DNA from: a virus
Length of the DNA stretch: 44,844 nt
IMG/VR virus record: IMGVR_UViG_3300035698_019858
Coordinates: 1 to 44,844 of that record
Strand: one strand, 5' to 3'
In this document: positions 8,193-15,934 of the stretch, in pieces
Numbering within the stretch: position 1 is the first letter of the stretch
Layout of the letters: the number at the start of each line of letters is the position of its first letter
Position numbers and translations under genes: made by a program
Notes under the pieces: model-generated
Told to the model about the DNA's origin: nothing
Seen by the model: the letters and a program-made list of their open reading frames with translations, nothing else
Databases searched by the model: none

Positions 8193-8197
8193 ATATA
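8192..8197 (+). promoter_or_regulatory. TATATA box, 5 nt before ATG
   Basis: TATATA-cctat-ATG, directly behind the uvsX terminator. No Shine-Dalgarno sequence is present, so a leaderless mRNA is likely. Confidence 0.5.
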
Positions 8198-8202
8198 CCT
8201 AT

Positions 8203-8796
8203 ATGAATGCCAAGACTCTTGTTGACAAAATCAAGGTGATTAGTTTTTCTCGCGAAGACCAAAAGCAACATTCGTATAGGTTTGTGGACGACTATGGGAA
8301 ACACATCGATAGATGTCAAAAAATGTTTCACAAATTATGCATCCCCCAAGGGTCTTCTGTATTTGAAATAGGTCCGGGGTGTTGTTATTTCTTATATTTT
8401 TGCAGAGTCCATGGTTGTCACATAGATGCTATTGAAGGGTATTTTGAAAGAAAAGTATATCAGAAGGTTAGAAGAGAGATAGGCATGGAAAATGTTGTCA
8501 AGGAACAGAAAGTTATACCGTTTGAAAAAATAAATTTTCTCCAAAAATACGACTTGATTATTGGTATTTTGTTCGTTGTATTCAATAAGGAAAAATGGTC
8601 GTTTTTAGCTCACATGGATTTTCTCAGACAAGTTCACAACAATATGACTGAGGACGGAAGGTTGGTCTTGCAATTCAACAATAAAGATTGGCGTCTAGAT
8701 CCTTCACTCCCATATTGGGATTTTCAATCTCAGGCTGGACACAATCTTGTTTTGATGACAAGAGATGACATCAAGGGCATTATACCTGTGGTCTAA
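8203..8796 (+). CDS. Class I SAM-dependent methyltransferase
   Basis: Protein of 197 residues. SVFEIGPGCCYFLYFC near residue 55 is a good motif I for SAM binding, followed by HIDAIEG with an acidic residue for the ribose at motif II. KYDLIIGILFVVF resembles motif IV, and LRQVHNNMTEDGRLVLQF matches the post-motif region of small-molecule and general methyltransferases. The substrate cannot be told. There is no ribosome-binding site: ATG sits 5 nt behind a TATATA box. The 3' end overlaps the convergent gene by 4 nt. Confidence 0.75.
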   Translation: MNAKTLVDKIKVISFSREDQKQHSYRFVDDYGKHIDRCQKMFHKLCIPQGSSVFEIGPGCCYFLYFCRVHGCHIDAIEGYFERKVYQKVRREIGMENVVKEQKVIPFEKINFLQKYDLIIGILFVVFNKEKWSFLAHMDFLRQVHNNMTEDGRLVLQFNNKDWRLDPSLPYWDFQSQAGHNLVLMTRDDIKGIIPVV

Positions 8797-9272
8797 AAAC
8801 CGTATTTTTGCCACGACAAATAACAAGGACGAGTGAAATCACTCGTCCTTGTTATTTGTCCTTGTGCTGCATTTTGTGTCATAATAGACAGGCGAATAGC
8901 AGTTTGGGTTTGTTGAAAAGCGAATGTGTTCCATTCCTGATCAAAATAAGTTTGTTGTCGTTGATACAGCCACATGGAACTGTATGGCCATCCGTCGTCT
9001 TCTGCTCTTGGTAGATGACTACGACGGACTTCTTCTACTTGATTGGTTACAAGAAAGATGGTGTCCATGCTATAATGGTGAAGCCATCTTTCTTCTATGA
9101 TTTTGATTTCGCCATCGTTTTTCCATAAAAGGCAGGTGTCAGGTCTGCACAATACTGTGTGCTCACCTTCAGTAAACCAAAGCAGAATGCCACTGGGGAT
9201 ACGGACCAGCACATAGCAATCTTCACTGGGAGTTTCTCTACGCCGTAGCCAATTAAAGAGTCTTTGAATCAT
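8793..9272 (-). CDS. Hypothetical protein whose 3' end encodes a perfect hairpin
   Basis: Protein of 159 residues, unrecognised. It starts MIQRLFNWLRRRE, an amphipathic basic helix, then a beta-rich, Trp-rich region (about 18-120). The last ~22 residues are encoded across a perfect 21-bp inverted repeat, so the C-terminus may be a by-product of that hairpin. Its ATG overlaps the stop codon of the upstream gene (ATGA), implying translational coupling with the 9269-9736 gene. Confidence 0.7.
   Translation of the reverse strand: MIQRLFNWLRRRETPSEDCYVLVRIPSGILLWFTEGEHTVLCRPDTCLLWKNDGEIKIIEERWLHHYSMDTIFLVTNQVEEVRRSHLPRAEDDGWPYSSMWLYQRQQTYFDQEWNTFAFQQTQTAIRLSIMTQNAAQGQITRTSDFTRPCYLSWQKYGF
8815..8860. 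repeat. Perfect 21-bp inverted repeat between convergent genes
   Basis: GACAAATAACAAGGACGAGTG and its exact complement, separated by AAAT. There is no flanking T-run on either strand, so it is not a standard intrinsic terminator. It lies within the end of the minus-strand gene and just past the end of the plus-strand methyltransferase gene. Confidence 0.9.
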
Positions 9273-9736
9273 TTAGATATGCAGTATTTGCCTGCACCCC
9301 GTTTTTCGAAATTATGTCCTTCACGACCTAGAAGTTTTCGGATTGCCGCGAAGTGGCTGCATAGGCAGGCGTCTGTTACCTTGCAATCTTTGTACTTCTT
9401 TTTGAGTTCCTTGAGAGAAACTTCTTTGCCAATCAGGAGACGACGCCGGATGTATTTACGTATCTGTGCGGCTGTCTTGAGGATGGTATCTCTGTCCTTT
9501 TTGGGTTTGGGACAGACTTTTTCGAGTTTGGTGTAAGTGGGATAGGACTTGTAGTCTTGGTTGCAGATGGCTGTCACCAAGGCTTTTAATTCCAGAGTTT
9601 TTTGGTTTTCTACTTCCACTTTGTAAATTTCGGCCCCAAAGGTTTTTGCGAACTCGATGAGGGATGGAAGGCTTTTTTCATAGGCGAGAAATTCTCTGCC
9701 GTCCTTCGTTTTTAAGAGAAGGCATGTTTTATTCAT
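9269..9736 (-). CDS. Hypothetical basic protein, possible winged-helix C-terminus
   Basis: 155 residues from the ATG with an aagga site (MNKTCLLLKTKDGREFLAYE); the frame extends 18 codons upstream without a better start. Residues 1-60 are beta-rich. Residues 85-155 are very basic and helical (IRKYIRRRLLIGKEVSLKEL, then a helix before a GKYCI strand), a spacing that resembles a small winged-helix DNA-binding domain. This is an inference from pattern only. It is the first gene of a two-gene minus-strand unit, divergent from the amidoligase. Confidence 0.65.
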   Translation of the reverse strand: MNKTCLLLKTKDGREFLAYEKSLPSLIEFAKTFGAEIYKVEVENQKTLELKALVTAICNQDYKSYPTYTKLEKVCPKPKKDRDTILKTAAQIRKYIRRRLLIGKEVSLKELKKKYKDCKVTDACLCSHFAAIRKLLGREGHNFEKRGAGKYCISK

Positions 9737-9792
9737 GATGTTCCTTATTCTTCGGTTGACAGATAGGCATATTCTACTTAAAATCTTCAATT

Positions 9793-10821
9793 ATGGATAG
9801 CCCTATTGATTGCAGATTTTACAGAAGGTTCGGTATCGAACTTGAAGTCAATACACTTACGGGGATCATTCGGAGGCCAGACACGGACTCTGGCGAGATC
9901 CCGGTGGGTTCAGATTATGTATCCCAGATAGTCCACAAAACCACAGGAGAGTCTGTGGAATTGCAGGGTTGGGATCATGTCCACAACAACAAGCATTGGA
10001 TTATCAAACCTGACAATAGTTGTGGGATAGAGGTTAATTCGCCTATCTTGAAGGGGTGGGAGGGATTAAAGAAAATCCTCAAGGTGATTGAGGGATTGCG
10101 GGACGCTGGGATCAATTCTGACAGAAGGTGTTCTTTGCACCTACACGCCAACATTGCAGATTTGACTCCAACCCAATTGGCTTCTGTAATCGCCCATTAC
10201 ATCAAATGCGAGCATGTGTTGTTTGATGCGATACCAGCTTACAGAAAAAACAATCGATATTGCCAGTTGTTGGGCATGACCGATCTGTTCTCTCATGATT
10301 TTCCCATGGAGCCCATGGAGATCATTCATCGAATTTCTGCTGTAAAATACTACTCACTAAACGCTTACCATTTTATTCGGGGTGGTGGTTTCAGTGAGGA
10401 TAACCAGAGAAAGAAGACTCTTGAGTTTCGCATCGCGGAAGGGTTAGCTTGCACTGATCCGCTTTTGGCGAAGAATTGGATTCGGTTTTTCTTGCATTTC
10501 GTTGAAATGACAAAGAACCGTCCTCTGCCTCGCGAATATCGTAGCGGGGATTCTTGGTCATCTTTACTTTGGTTGAACCCAAACGAAGTTTTTTCTTTGT
10601 TGAAATTTGACCAAGATAATTTACTTACTCCCGGACTAAAGCAGGTGAGAGATTGGTTTGTGCAGAGAGTGGTCGACAATGGCTACAATACCGGTCTTGG
10701 TGGCATATGGTCCAACCAAGGGAGATCTGCTGCCAGAAAGGAGATTGAGATGTTTTCGAACAAGTTCAAGCCGCAAGAAATCGAGGGCGACCCTGTGTAT
10801 GGAAATAACTACATCTTGTAA
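9793..10821 (+). CDS. Putative amidoligase (COOH-NH2 ligase family)
   Basis: ATP-dependent ligase that would join a carboxyl group to an amine, a family with a glutamine-synthetase-like fold. 342 residues. FGIELEV near residue 15 is the signature first strand; IEVNSPIL, SLHLHANI with its paired His, and TLEFRIAEG follow in the expected order. The C-terminal 100 residues are more variable. The substrate is unknown; family members have been proposed to modify peptides or the cell wall. ATG lies 8 nt behind TAAAAT without a clear ribosome site. It is divergent from the small genes at 8.8-9.7 kb. Confidence 0.78.
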   Translation: MDSPIDCRFYRRFGIELEVNTLTGIIRRPDTDSGEIPVGSDYVSQIVHKTTGESVELQGWDHVHNNKHWIIKPDNSCGIEVNSPILKGWEGLKKILKVIEGLRDAGINSDRRCSLHLHANIADLTPTQLASVIAHYIKCEHVLFDAIPAYRKNNRYCQLLGMTDLFSHDFPMEPMEIIHRISAVKYYSLNAYHFIRGGGFSEDNQRKKTLEFRIAEGLACTDPLLAKNWIRFFLHFVEMTKNRPLPREYRSGDSWSSLLWLNPNEVFSLLKFDQDNLLTPGLKQVRDWFVQRVVDNGYNTGLGGIWSNQGRSAARKEIEMFSNKFKPQEIEGDPVYGNNYIL

Positions 10822-10825
10822 CTCC

Positions 10826-10831
10826 TATATA
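10826..10831 (+). promoter_or_regulatory. TATATA box, 5 nt before ATG
   Basis: TATATA-aagca-ATG in a 15-nt gap between two genes. No Shine-Dalgarno sequence; same geometry as at 8192. Confidence 0.5.
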
Positions 10832-10836
10832 AAGCA

Positions 10837-11280
10837 ATGAGCGAATCCCTAAAGACCAAAATCAAATCCATGAGATCCATGGCACGATCCATGATGCCGT
10901 GGACATTCCCCGAAGTTACTTTCGAGGAAGAACAGGAAATACTCCTCCTAAAACAACGCACGATGATCGTTGATGGATACGATGTGACCATATGTTACAG
11001 CGAAGCGGACTACGGGAAATATTTCTTGAATTCTCTCCAGATTCAGTCCTCGCAGGCACCATTTGTGCCATTTACGTTGATCTGTAAGATAGGCAAGATG
11101 TTTTTGGGTAATAAGAACCTGTCTTACATTGAGTTTTTTAGGGGAAATCGTAAGGTTTATTGCTGGACAGTCAAAGTTCAGAACGGAAAAATGTTGCCTC
11201 CGAGCAAAAAGACAAAGCAGGGCATGTATGAAGGGTTTCTATTCAATATCCTTCAACCGGGTTCTGTCGATTTGTTCTGA
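10837..11280 (+). CDS. Hypothetical protein
   Basis: 147 residues, not recognised. The first 25 residues are basic and Met/Ser-rich (MSESLKTKIKSMRSMARSMM); the rest alternates beta-like segments (TMIVDGYDVTICYSEADYGK, SYIEFFRGNRKVYCWTVKVQ), suggesting a small beta domain. No membrane segment. It has no ribosome site and follows a TATATA box, so it is probably made from its own leaderless mRNA although it sits only 15 nt after the amidoligase. Confidence 0.72.
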   Translation: MSESLKTKIKSMRSMARSMMPWTFPEVTFEEEQEILLLKQRTMIVDGYDVTICYSEADYGKYFLNSLQIQSSQAPFVPFTLICKIGKMFLGNKNLSYIEFFRGNRKVYCWTVKVQNGKMLPPSKKTKQGMYEGFLFNILQPGSVDLF

Positions 11281-11297
11281 ATTGGGTAGCCAGCAGG

Positions 11298-11304
11298 ATA
11301 AATA
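11298..11304 (+). promoter_or_regulatory. ATAAATA late-promoter-like box
   Basis: ggATAAATAct, 38 nt upstream of the next ATG, in a non-coding gap. Confidence 0.4.
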
Positions 11305-11342
11305 CTGTCGGCATAGCCCATTTCTTAAAAAGTGAGGTAACA

Positions 11343-11645
11343 ATGAACACGCCTAAAAAGCTTCAGAGTCTTCTTATCCGCCAATTACTTGCTCAGGGCA
11401 CTATTCAACTCCTACTTCCTGATGGAGTATCCCTTGAAATCGGCATAACACAAGAAGATCAATTTGGTGACACACATAAGGCAGATGACTATTGTTACGT
11501 TGTTGCCAAGCGAGACGGCAAATCAATCATGTTGGATTCCTACAATCTGGGATTGCAATATGATGATGAAGAAAATACAATCATCTGTGAGGATGAGACC
11601 GTTAATGATGACGGCCAGCTTTTTCATTCACTAGACGTTGTTTAA
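11343..11645 (+). CDS. Hypothetical acidic protein
   Basis: 100 residues, behind a gtgaggtaaca ribosome site. Predicted beta-rich: TIQLLLPDGVSLEIGI, YCYVVAKRDGKSIMLDSYNL. Acidic overall, soluble. It resembles no family I know. It has its own late-promoter-like box and overlaps the end of the convergent gene by 4 nt. Confidence 0.75.
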   Translation: MNTPKKLQSLLIRQLLAQGTIQLLLPDGVSLEIGITQEDQFGDTHKADDYCYVVAKRDGKSIMLDSYNLGLQYDDEENTIICEDETVNDDGQLFHSLDVV

Positions 11646-11983
11646 GGAGTTTCTGGCAGAAAGTGCGTACCGTAAGTTTCTTCAAGTTCAACTTCTCCAG
11701 TAAGTAGAAGGGTTAGAACGTGCGTTCCTATCACGACACCATTGTCTTTAGGTACTGTAAATTCAACCCACACTTCAAATTGGAGTGGTTGTTTGATTGT
11801 AAACTTTGTAACGGAGAGCTTGACCTGTTGAGACGGTGGTTCGCTTTGGCGAAGCACTCTATACTCCGCATCTCTAGCGTATTCCAGTACAACTCGCATC
11901 AACTGCGACTTATCAAGAAACTCGGACCATTTGGACTGGAGTATTGTCTCCAGCTTTTTAGTATCGATAACTCTGTTTGCCAT
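11642..11983 (-). CDS. Hypothetical protein
   Basis: 113 residues from ATG (MANRVIDTKKLETILQSKWS); an alternative ATG five codons upstream is equally possible, and neither has a clear ribosome site. The N-terminal half is helical and charged, the C-terminal half beta-rich (QLKVS-like strands, VWVEFTVP, THVLTLLL). Unrecognised. It lies head to head with the 11997 gene; the two start regions overlap or nearly touch. Confidence 0.6.
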   Translation of the reverse strand: MANRVIDTKKLETILQSKWSEFLDKSQLMRVVLEYARDAEYRVLRQSEPPSQQVKLSVTKFTIKQPLQFEVWVEFTVPKDNGVVIGTHVLTLLLTGEVELEETYGTHFLPETP

Positions 11984-11996
11984 TGAGGTAACAATC

Positions 11997-12278
11997 ATGA
12001 ATAGGGATTTGAAATCCGTAGTAAGAGAGTTTGCGGCTAACATTTCTGACGGAGAGTTGGAAATGTTAGCATCCAGACTCACCCATAGGATGTCCGATGA
12101 CATGTCATTGGCTTTGAACTTTATGAGCAAAAACAAAGGTATGGACATGATGCTTGGTGCTGCCAAGTCTTCTGATCAGTTCTATGACCTTTGTGACGAA
12201 ATCAACGAAGTGCTCCAACAGGAGTGCAAGAAGAAAGGATTAGTTCTCACCCGAGGGCCTGTCGCACGAGGCGCATGA
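11997..12278 (+). CDS. Hypothetical helical protein
   Basis: 93 residues, starting at an ATG with a gaggtaacaatc site (MNRDLKSVVREFAANISDGE). All-helical look, with many Met and Leu and a short Lys-rich end. No known family. A strong UUCG-loop terminator follows directly. Confidence 0.72.
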   Translation: MNRDLKSVVREFAANISDGELEMLASRLTHRMSDDMSLALNFMSKNKGMDMMLGAAKSSDQFYDLCDEINEVLQQECKKKGLVLTRGPVARGA

Positions 12279-12286
12279 CTCCATTC

Positions 12287-12320
12287 AACGGGCAGAGCTT
12301 CGGCTCTGCCCGTTTTTCTT
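12287..12320 (+). terminator. Rho-independent terminator with UUCG loop
   Basis: AACGGGCAGAGC / GCTCTGCCCGTT, 12-bp stem with TTCG tetraloop and T-run. Confidence 0.95.
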
Positions 12321-12396
12321 TAATTCAAGGACGGAATCAAACTGAAAGTTTTGCCGGGTGAAATGCAGTACATCAGTATGGATGTGGTAACACAAA

Positions 12397-12735
12397 ATGC
12401 CTGTACGGAATCGGACTAGACGACAAACAGTCAGAGAGAGAAGCCGACAAGCGGTGGCACGGCAGATTGTATACTCCGTGCCACCGGAGTCTCGGTATAC
12501 AGCCCAACTTGTTTGGAGTTACGAATACCATAACGTTTGGTCAGGAGGCGACACCAATTATTTTAATCTATCGAAGGCGATAGTGGAAGCTAGGCACCTG
12601 TGGGAGAGGAGTCGACGAAGTTGGGATTGGAATGGCTTAGAGTGTGTCGAAGTCAGAAACGGTCTCGGCAGAGTGATGTATCGTTACCCTGAACTAGATC
12701 TGTATGCCTTTGACTGGCGAAAAGAAGGATTTTGA
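12397..12735 (+). CDS. Small Arg/Trp-rich protein, first of a W-x(3)-GF-ending set
   Basis: 112 residues. The first 25 are strongly basic (MPVRNRTRRQTVRERSRQAV), then a beta/alpha region rich in Trp and Tyr. It ends FDWRKEGF, like the three small proteins after the helicase (WVNDGF, WINDGF, DWRDSGF), with which it also shares an aromatic strand, a helix with spaced Ala, and a strand ending near a Tyr/Arg. This suggests a small paralogous family. The ribosome site is weak. It overlaps or abuts the helicase gene start. Confidence 0.65.
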   Translation: MPVRNRTRRQTVRERSRQAVARQIVYSVPPESRYTAQLVWSYEYHNVWSGGDTNYFNLSKAIVEARHLWERSRRSWDWNGLECVEVRNGLGRVMYRYPELDLYAFDWRKEGF

Positions 12736-12754
12736 CAAACCACTGGAAAATACC

Positions 12755-14806
12755 ATGCCCGAAGTAATACAAATTGATCACACAGAAGACGTAGCCTCAA
12801 CTGACAAATATCCTCTTGCGAAATGGGATTTCGACGAGTTTAACCCGATTCAAACCAAGTTGCTTGAAGTTTACGAGGGTGATGCAAATATTGCAATCGC
12901 TGCCGCGACAAGTGCTGGAAAAACAGTTTGTGCAGAAATGTACATGGCATACGAAGTTCGTGAACGCAAGGGCAGGGCTGTCTATGTGGGTCCGCTCAAA
13001 GCTCTCGCCAAAGAGAAGGAAGATGACTGGAAGTCACCAGATCATCACTTCTCGGATCTCAACGTTTCTATTGTGACAGGCGATTACCGCTTGACCAAGA
13101 AGCGGATAGATGAGTTGGAGAAATCCAACATCATCATCATGACACCAGAGATGATGGCGTCGAGGTGTCGCAACAACGAGTCCGACAAAAGTGACTTCTT
13201 GAAGGATGTCGGGACTGTAGTGTTCGACGAGTCTCACTTGCTGACTGTTCCCGGTCGCGGTGATCACATCGAAGTGGCTCTGATGAAGATGGTAGAGATC
13301 AATCCTGACGTGAGGATCGTGCTCCTCAGTGCCACTATGCCCAACGTCGATGAGATTTGTGAATGGACAAGCCATTTGACTCAAAGAGATACACATTACT
13401 TGAAGTCGACTTATCGACCTTGTCCGCTTCACATCCATTTTGAGTCCTATTACGACGGAGACCGCAAGTACGATCAGCGAGAAGAACAGAAGATCAGTTC
13501 TGCATGTGCTATTCTAGAGGATCACCCAGATGACAAGTTCTTGATCTTTGTTCATACTAAGCGGACTGGACATCAGATGGTGAGTACCCTCAAAGGATAT
13601 GGAATTGAGGCAGAATTCCATAACGCAGATCTCAATCTCAAGCAACGACTGGATCTGGAGAGGAGGTTCCGTGGAAAAGGGCTGAGAGTCATTGTGGCGA
13701 CTTCTACGTTGGCTTGGGGTCTGAACATGCCTGCTCGCCGCGTGATCGTTATGGGCGTCCACAGAGGGCTTGATGAGGTTCAAAACTATGATATCTGGCA
13801 GGAGGTGGGTAGAGCCGGAAGACCTCGCTATGATCCTGTCGGAGATGCCTATATTTTGGTGCCTGAAAGTGAGAAGAGCTTTTGGATGGCGAAACTCCGC
13901 AAGAAATCACCGATCCGCTCGACATTGCTGGATTATGTAGGGAATGAGGAAAATCCCCACTACAAGACTTTAGCGTTCCATGTGGTATCTGAGATCCATT
14001 ATGGCAACATAAAGACCAAAGAGGGATTCAAGGCTTGGTTCCGGGAGAGTCTGGCTCATCATCAAGATGTGGGATTTAATGACACTGTCATTGACCGGAC
14101 AATCAATTTGTTGGTGCAGTACAGGGCGATTCGTATCGATGGAGAAGAATATCACTGCACACCTTTAGGGATGATTGCCTCTCTGTATTATTACTCTCCG
14201 TTTGACGTGAGTGATCTGAGGCGGAACTTCCACTTTGTTTTCGACAAGAAGCAAGACAACAACGATTATGCTTTGGCAATGGCGATGGGAAATGTGGATT
14301 CACATCGTTGGGGAGTGGTCAGTCGTCACGAACGCGAGCAGATGGGAAGTTTCGAATCCAAAGTAAAGAAGATGTTTGGCGAGAATTCCTTTACCATTTC
14401 TGCCATTAAGATTGGGTACGCCTACTACAATATGTTGAAGGGGAAGAAAGACCTTCCGGCGTTTGCAGCTTTGCAGGGAGCTTTGAGAGTTGATTTGGAT
14501 CGGACCATGCAAGTGATCTACTCCATCGACAGCATGAGTTCAAAGTGGGGTCGCAAGGATTGGTTTAAGACATTACGATTGCGATTGCTTTATGGTGTGG
14601 AACCTGAACTAGTACAATTGTGTCAGCTTCCTAATGTGGGACAGGTAAGGGCAAAGCGGCTGGTCGCCAAGAAAATTACAACAGTTGGCGACTTCACGTC
14701 TTTTGACGCAGCGGCGTTGGCGAAGGTGATGAAGTGCTCGAAGAAGTTGGCGGGGGAGTCGCTCGAAGCAGCGAGGTTGGTCGAGTTGAAAGACTCAATC
14801 AATTAA
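12755..14806 (+). CDS. Ski2-like DExH-box helicase
   Basis: ATP-driven 3'-5' nucleic-acid helicase of superfamily 2. 683 residues from the chosen ATG (17 more codons are open upstream). Walker A AATSAGKT at 50-57, DESH at 158-161, SATMPN at 192-197, and the motif VI region QEVGRAGRP near 385-395, an arrangement typical of the Ski2/Hel308/Brr2 group. A winged-helix region follows, and the C-terminus has a helix-hairpin-helix (LPNVGQVRAKRLVAKKI). T4 does not have this type in this position; the role may be DNA repair or RNA handling. The last 73 nt overlap the next small gene. Confidence 0.88.
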   Translation: MPEVIQIDHTEDVASTDKYPLAKWDFDEFNPIQTKLLEVYEGDANIAIAAATSAGKTVCAEMYMAYEVRERKGRAVYVGPLKALAKEKEDDWKSPDHHFSDLNVSIVTGDYRLTKKRIDELEKSNIIIMTPEMMASRCRNNESDKSDFLKDVGTVVFDESHLLTVPGRGDHIEVALMKMVEINPDVRIVLLSATMPNVDEICEWTSHLTQRDTHYLKSTYRPCPLHIHFESYYDGDRKYDQREEQKISSACAILEDHPDDKFLIFVHTKRTGHQMVSTLKGYGIEAEFHNADLNLKQRLDLERRFRGKGLRVIVATSTLAWGLNMPARRVIVMGVHRGLDEVQNYDIWQEVGRAGRPRYDPVGDAYILVPESEKSFWMAKLRKKSPIRSTLLDYVGNEENPHYKTLAFHVVSEIHYGNIKTKEGFKAWFRESLAHHQDVGFNDTVIDRTINLLVQYRAIRIDGEEYHCTPLGMIASLYYYSPFDVSDLRRNFHFVFDKKQDNNDYALAMAMGNVDSHRWGVVSRHEREQMGSFESKVKKMFGENSFTISAIKIGYAYYNMLKGKKDLPAFAALQGALRVDLDRTMQVIYSIDSMSSKWGRKDWFKTLRLRLLYGVEPELVQLCQLPNVGQVRAKRLVAKKITTVGDFTSFDAAALAKVMKCSKKLAGESLEAARLVELKDSIN

Positions 14807-15072
14807 GACATCGGTATCGTTTTCGTATTGAGAGAAAAACCGATGATGAATGGCGGTTAGTGGGTCATGCCACAGGCATCTACAACGCTCTTGCCAGAAT
14901 GGCTGTGTATGATCCTGAAGGAAGATTTGAGTACAGGGTTTTGGACACAGAACGTGGAGACGAGGTTCCCGCTCTTCAATTGGCAATAGCTGGATTGCAC
15001 AGAGAAAGAACAGAGCGGTACGCCAAACTTCTGGAGAAGGATAAGGTGGATTGGGTCAATGACGGATTCTAG
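14734..15072 (+). CDS. Small protein of the W-x(3)-GF-ending set
   Basis: Up to 112 residues. The only in-frame start near the overlap is GTG at 14734, with ggtgat upstream, giving a 73-nt overlap with the helicase; the true start may differ. The core reads RYRFRIERKTDDEWRLVG then a helix with FEYRVLDTERGDEV, a strand-helix-strand layout shared with the next genes. It ends DKVDWVNDGF. The DNA for this end carries the ribosome site and ATG of the next gene. Confidence 0.6.
   Translation: MLEEVGGGVARSSEVGRVERLNQLRHRYRFRIERKTDDEWRLVGHATGIYNALARMAVYDPEGRFEYRVLDTERGDEVPALQLAIAGLHRERTERYAKLLEKDKVDWVNDGF
15037..15072 (+). repeat. Gene-junction repeat, copy 1
   Basis: 36-nt element with 3 mismatches to copy 2. 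It contains aaggtgga (ribosome site), the ATG of the next gene, and the TAG stop of the previous one. Confidence 0.85.
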
Positions 15073-15298
15073 GATTAAACCTAACAGTATTATGGGGTAT
15101 GTTCAGGAAAAATTTTTGATTCTCCAAGAGATGCAAGATGATTGGTGGGTTTCTATGTCTAGCCATAACACACTCCAAGAGGCTATTCTAAATAGAGCTA
15201 AACATGACACATATCACTGGAAAATATACGACCAAGTAAATGGGTTGTTTTTGGAGGAAACCAAGGACAAGGTGGATTGGATCAATGACGGATTTTAG
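15059..15298 (+). CDS. Small protein of the W-x(3)-GF-ending set
   Basis: 79 residues, starting at the ATG nested in the previous gene's stop region (MTDSRIKPN). QEKFLILQEMQDDWWVSMSS, a helix, then YHWKIYDQVNGLFLEE repeats the strand-helix-strand layout of its neighbours. It ends DKVDWINDGF, nearly identical to the previous gene's end. No known domain; the tandem copies suggest duplication. Confidence 0.7.
   Translation: MTDSRIKPNSIMGYVQEKFLILQEMQDDWWVSMSSHNTLQEAILNRAKHDTYHWKIYDQVNGLFLEETKDKVDWINDGF
15263..15298 (+). repeat. Gene-junction repeat, copy 2
   Basis: Second copy of the 36-nt junction element, with ribosome site, nested ATG of the next gene and TAG stop. Confidence 0.85.
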
Positions 15299-15572
15299 AT
15301 ACGAACTCAAGATACAGACTCAATCCATGGGCTGGATCACCATGGCTACGTATCCAGCAGGTTTCTTTAATGCTGTCATTGAAGCATGTGATCGTTGTGT
15401 TATGGTGAACCAAATGCCATGCAAAGTGGTTGTTAAAAGGAGTCCAAAACATTTGGAAGAGATTGTCTACGAACGATTTTATAACCAAACAGAAGATCCA
15501 GATGAGAATTGGCGGGATGATGAACAGGACGAGGAAGAGTCTAGTCTTGACTGGAGAGACTCAGGTTTTTGA
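15285..15572 (+). CDS. Small acidic protein of the W-x(3)-GF-ending set
   Basis: 95 residues from the nested ATG (MTDFRYELKIQTQSMGWITM). The first 60 residues repeat the strand-helix-strand layout; the last 30 are Asp/Glu-rich, ending LDWRDSGF. Last of the three consecutive copies after the helicase. Its 3' end overlaps the convergent gene by 12 nt. Confidence 0.7.
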   Translation: MTDFRYELKIQTQSMGWITMATYPAGFFNAVIEACDRCVMVNQMPCKVVVKRSPKHLEEIVYERFYNQTEDPDENWRDDEQDEEESSLDWRDSGF

Positions 15573-15857
15573 TTTGTCTTCTCCAAAGAACCCTTCTGGA
15601 TATTCCATCTTTACGGTTCCGTCGCCAGTGGTTTTCTGACCTTCTGGGTTTTCGACCCAAAATTTTACTTCTTTAACATCTTCCACGAAACTCTCTCCAG
15701 TCCAGCCATCGATGGACTCGAAAAAGCAGGAATCTCCTGCGTCTACGGGGATATTGGTTCTTTCCCCTTCATTAAGCACGACGATCTTACAGATATTTGT
15801 TTGGGGATCGTAGAGCTTACAGTTGTCACAGACGTGTTCGATTTTCTTCTTAAACAT
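15561..15857 (-). CDS. Hypothetical four-cysteine protein (possible zinc site)
   Basis: 98 residues, start supported by a gagga site. C-x2-C at residues 10-13 (HVCDNCKLYD), another Cys at about 23 (NICKIV), and a fourth in AGDSCFFE could form a zinc or iron-sulphur site. The C-terminal half is acidic. Unrecognised. It is divergent from thioredoxin, with a promoter between them. Confidence 0.68.
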   Translation of the reverse strand: MFKKKIEHVCDNCKLYDPQTNICKIVVLNEGERTNIPVDAGDSCFFESIDGWTGESFVEDVKEVKFWVENPEGQKTTGDGTVKMEYPEGFFGEDKSKT

Positions 15858-15858
15858 A

Positions 15859-15887
15859 TTGAATTTTCCTCGCTAATCTATTATACT
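15859..15887 (+). promoter_or_regulatory. Sigma70-type promoter for thioredoxin group
   Basis: TTGAAT, 17-nt spacer, TATACT, about 47 nt before the thioredoxin ATG. Confidence 0.65.
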
Positions 15888-15934
15888 GTCACCTATCCTA
15901 TTAACACAAGAACACATGAAAATTGGAGATCACA

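Noticed and set aside
12366-12419. 18-codon frame MQYISMDVVTQ before the 12397 gene
   Set aside because: Overlaps the real gene start, weak signal, no support.
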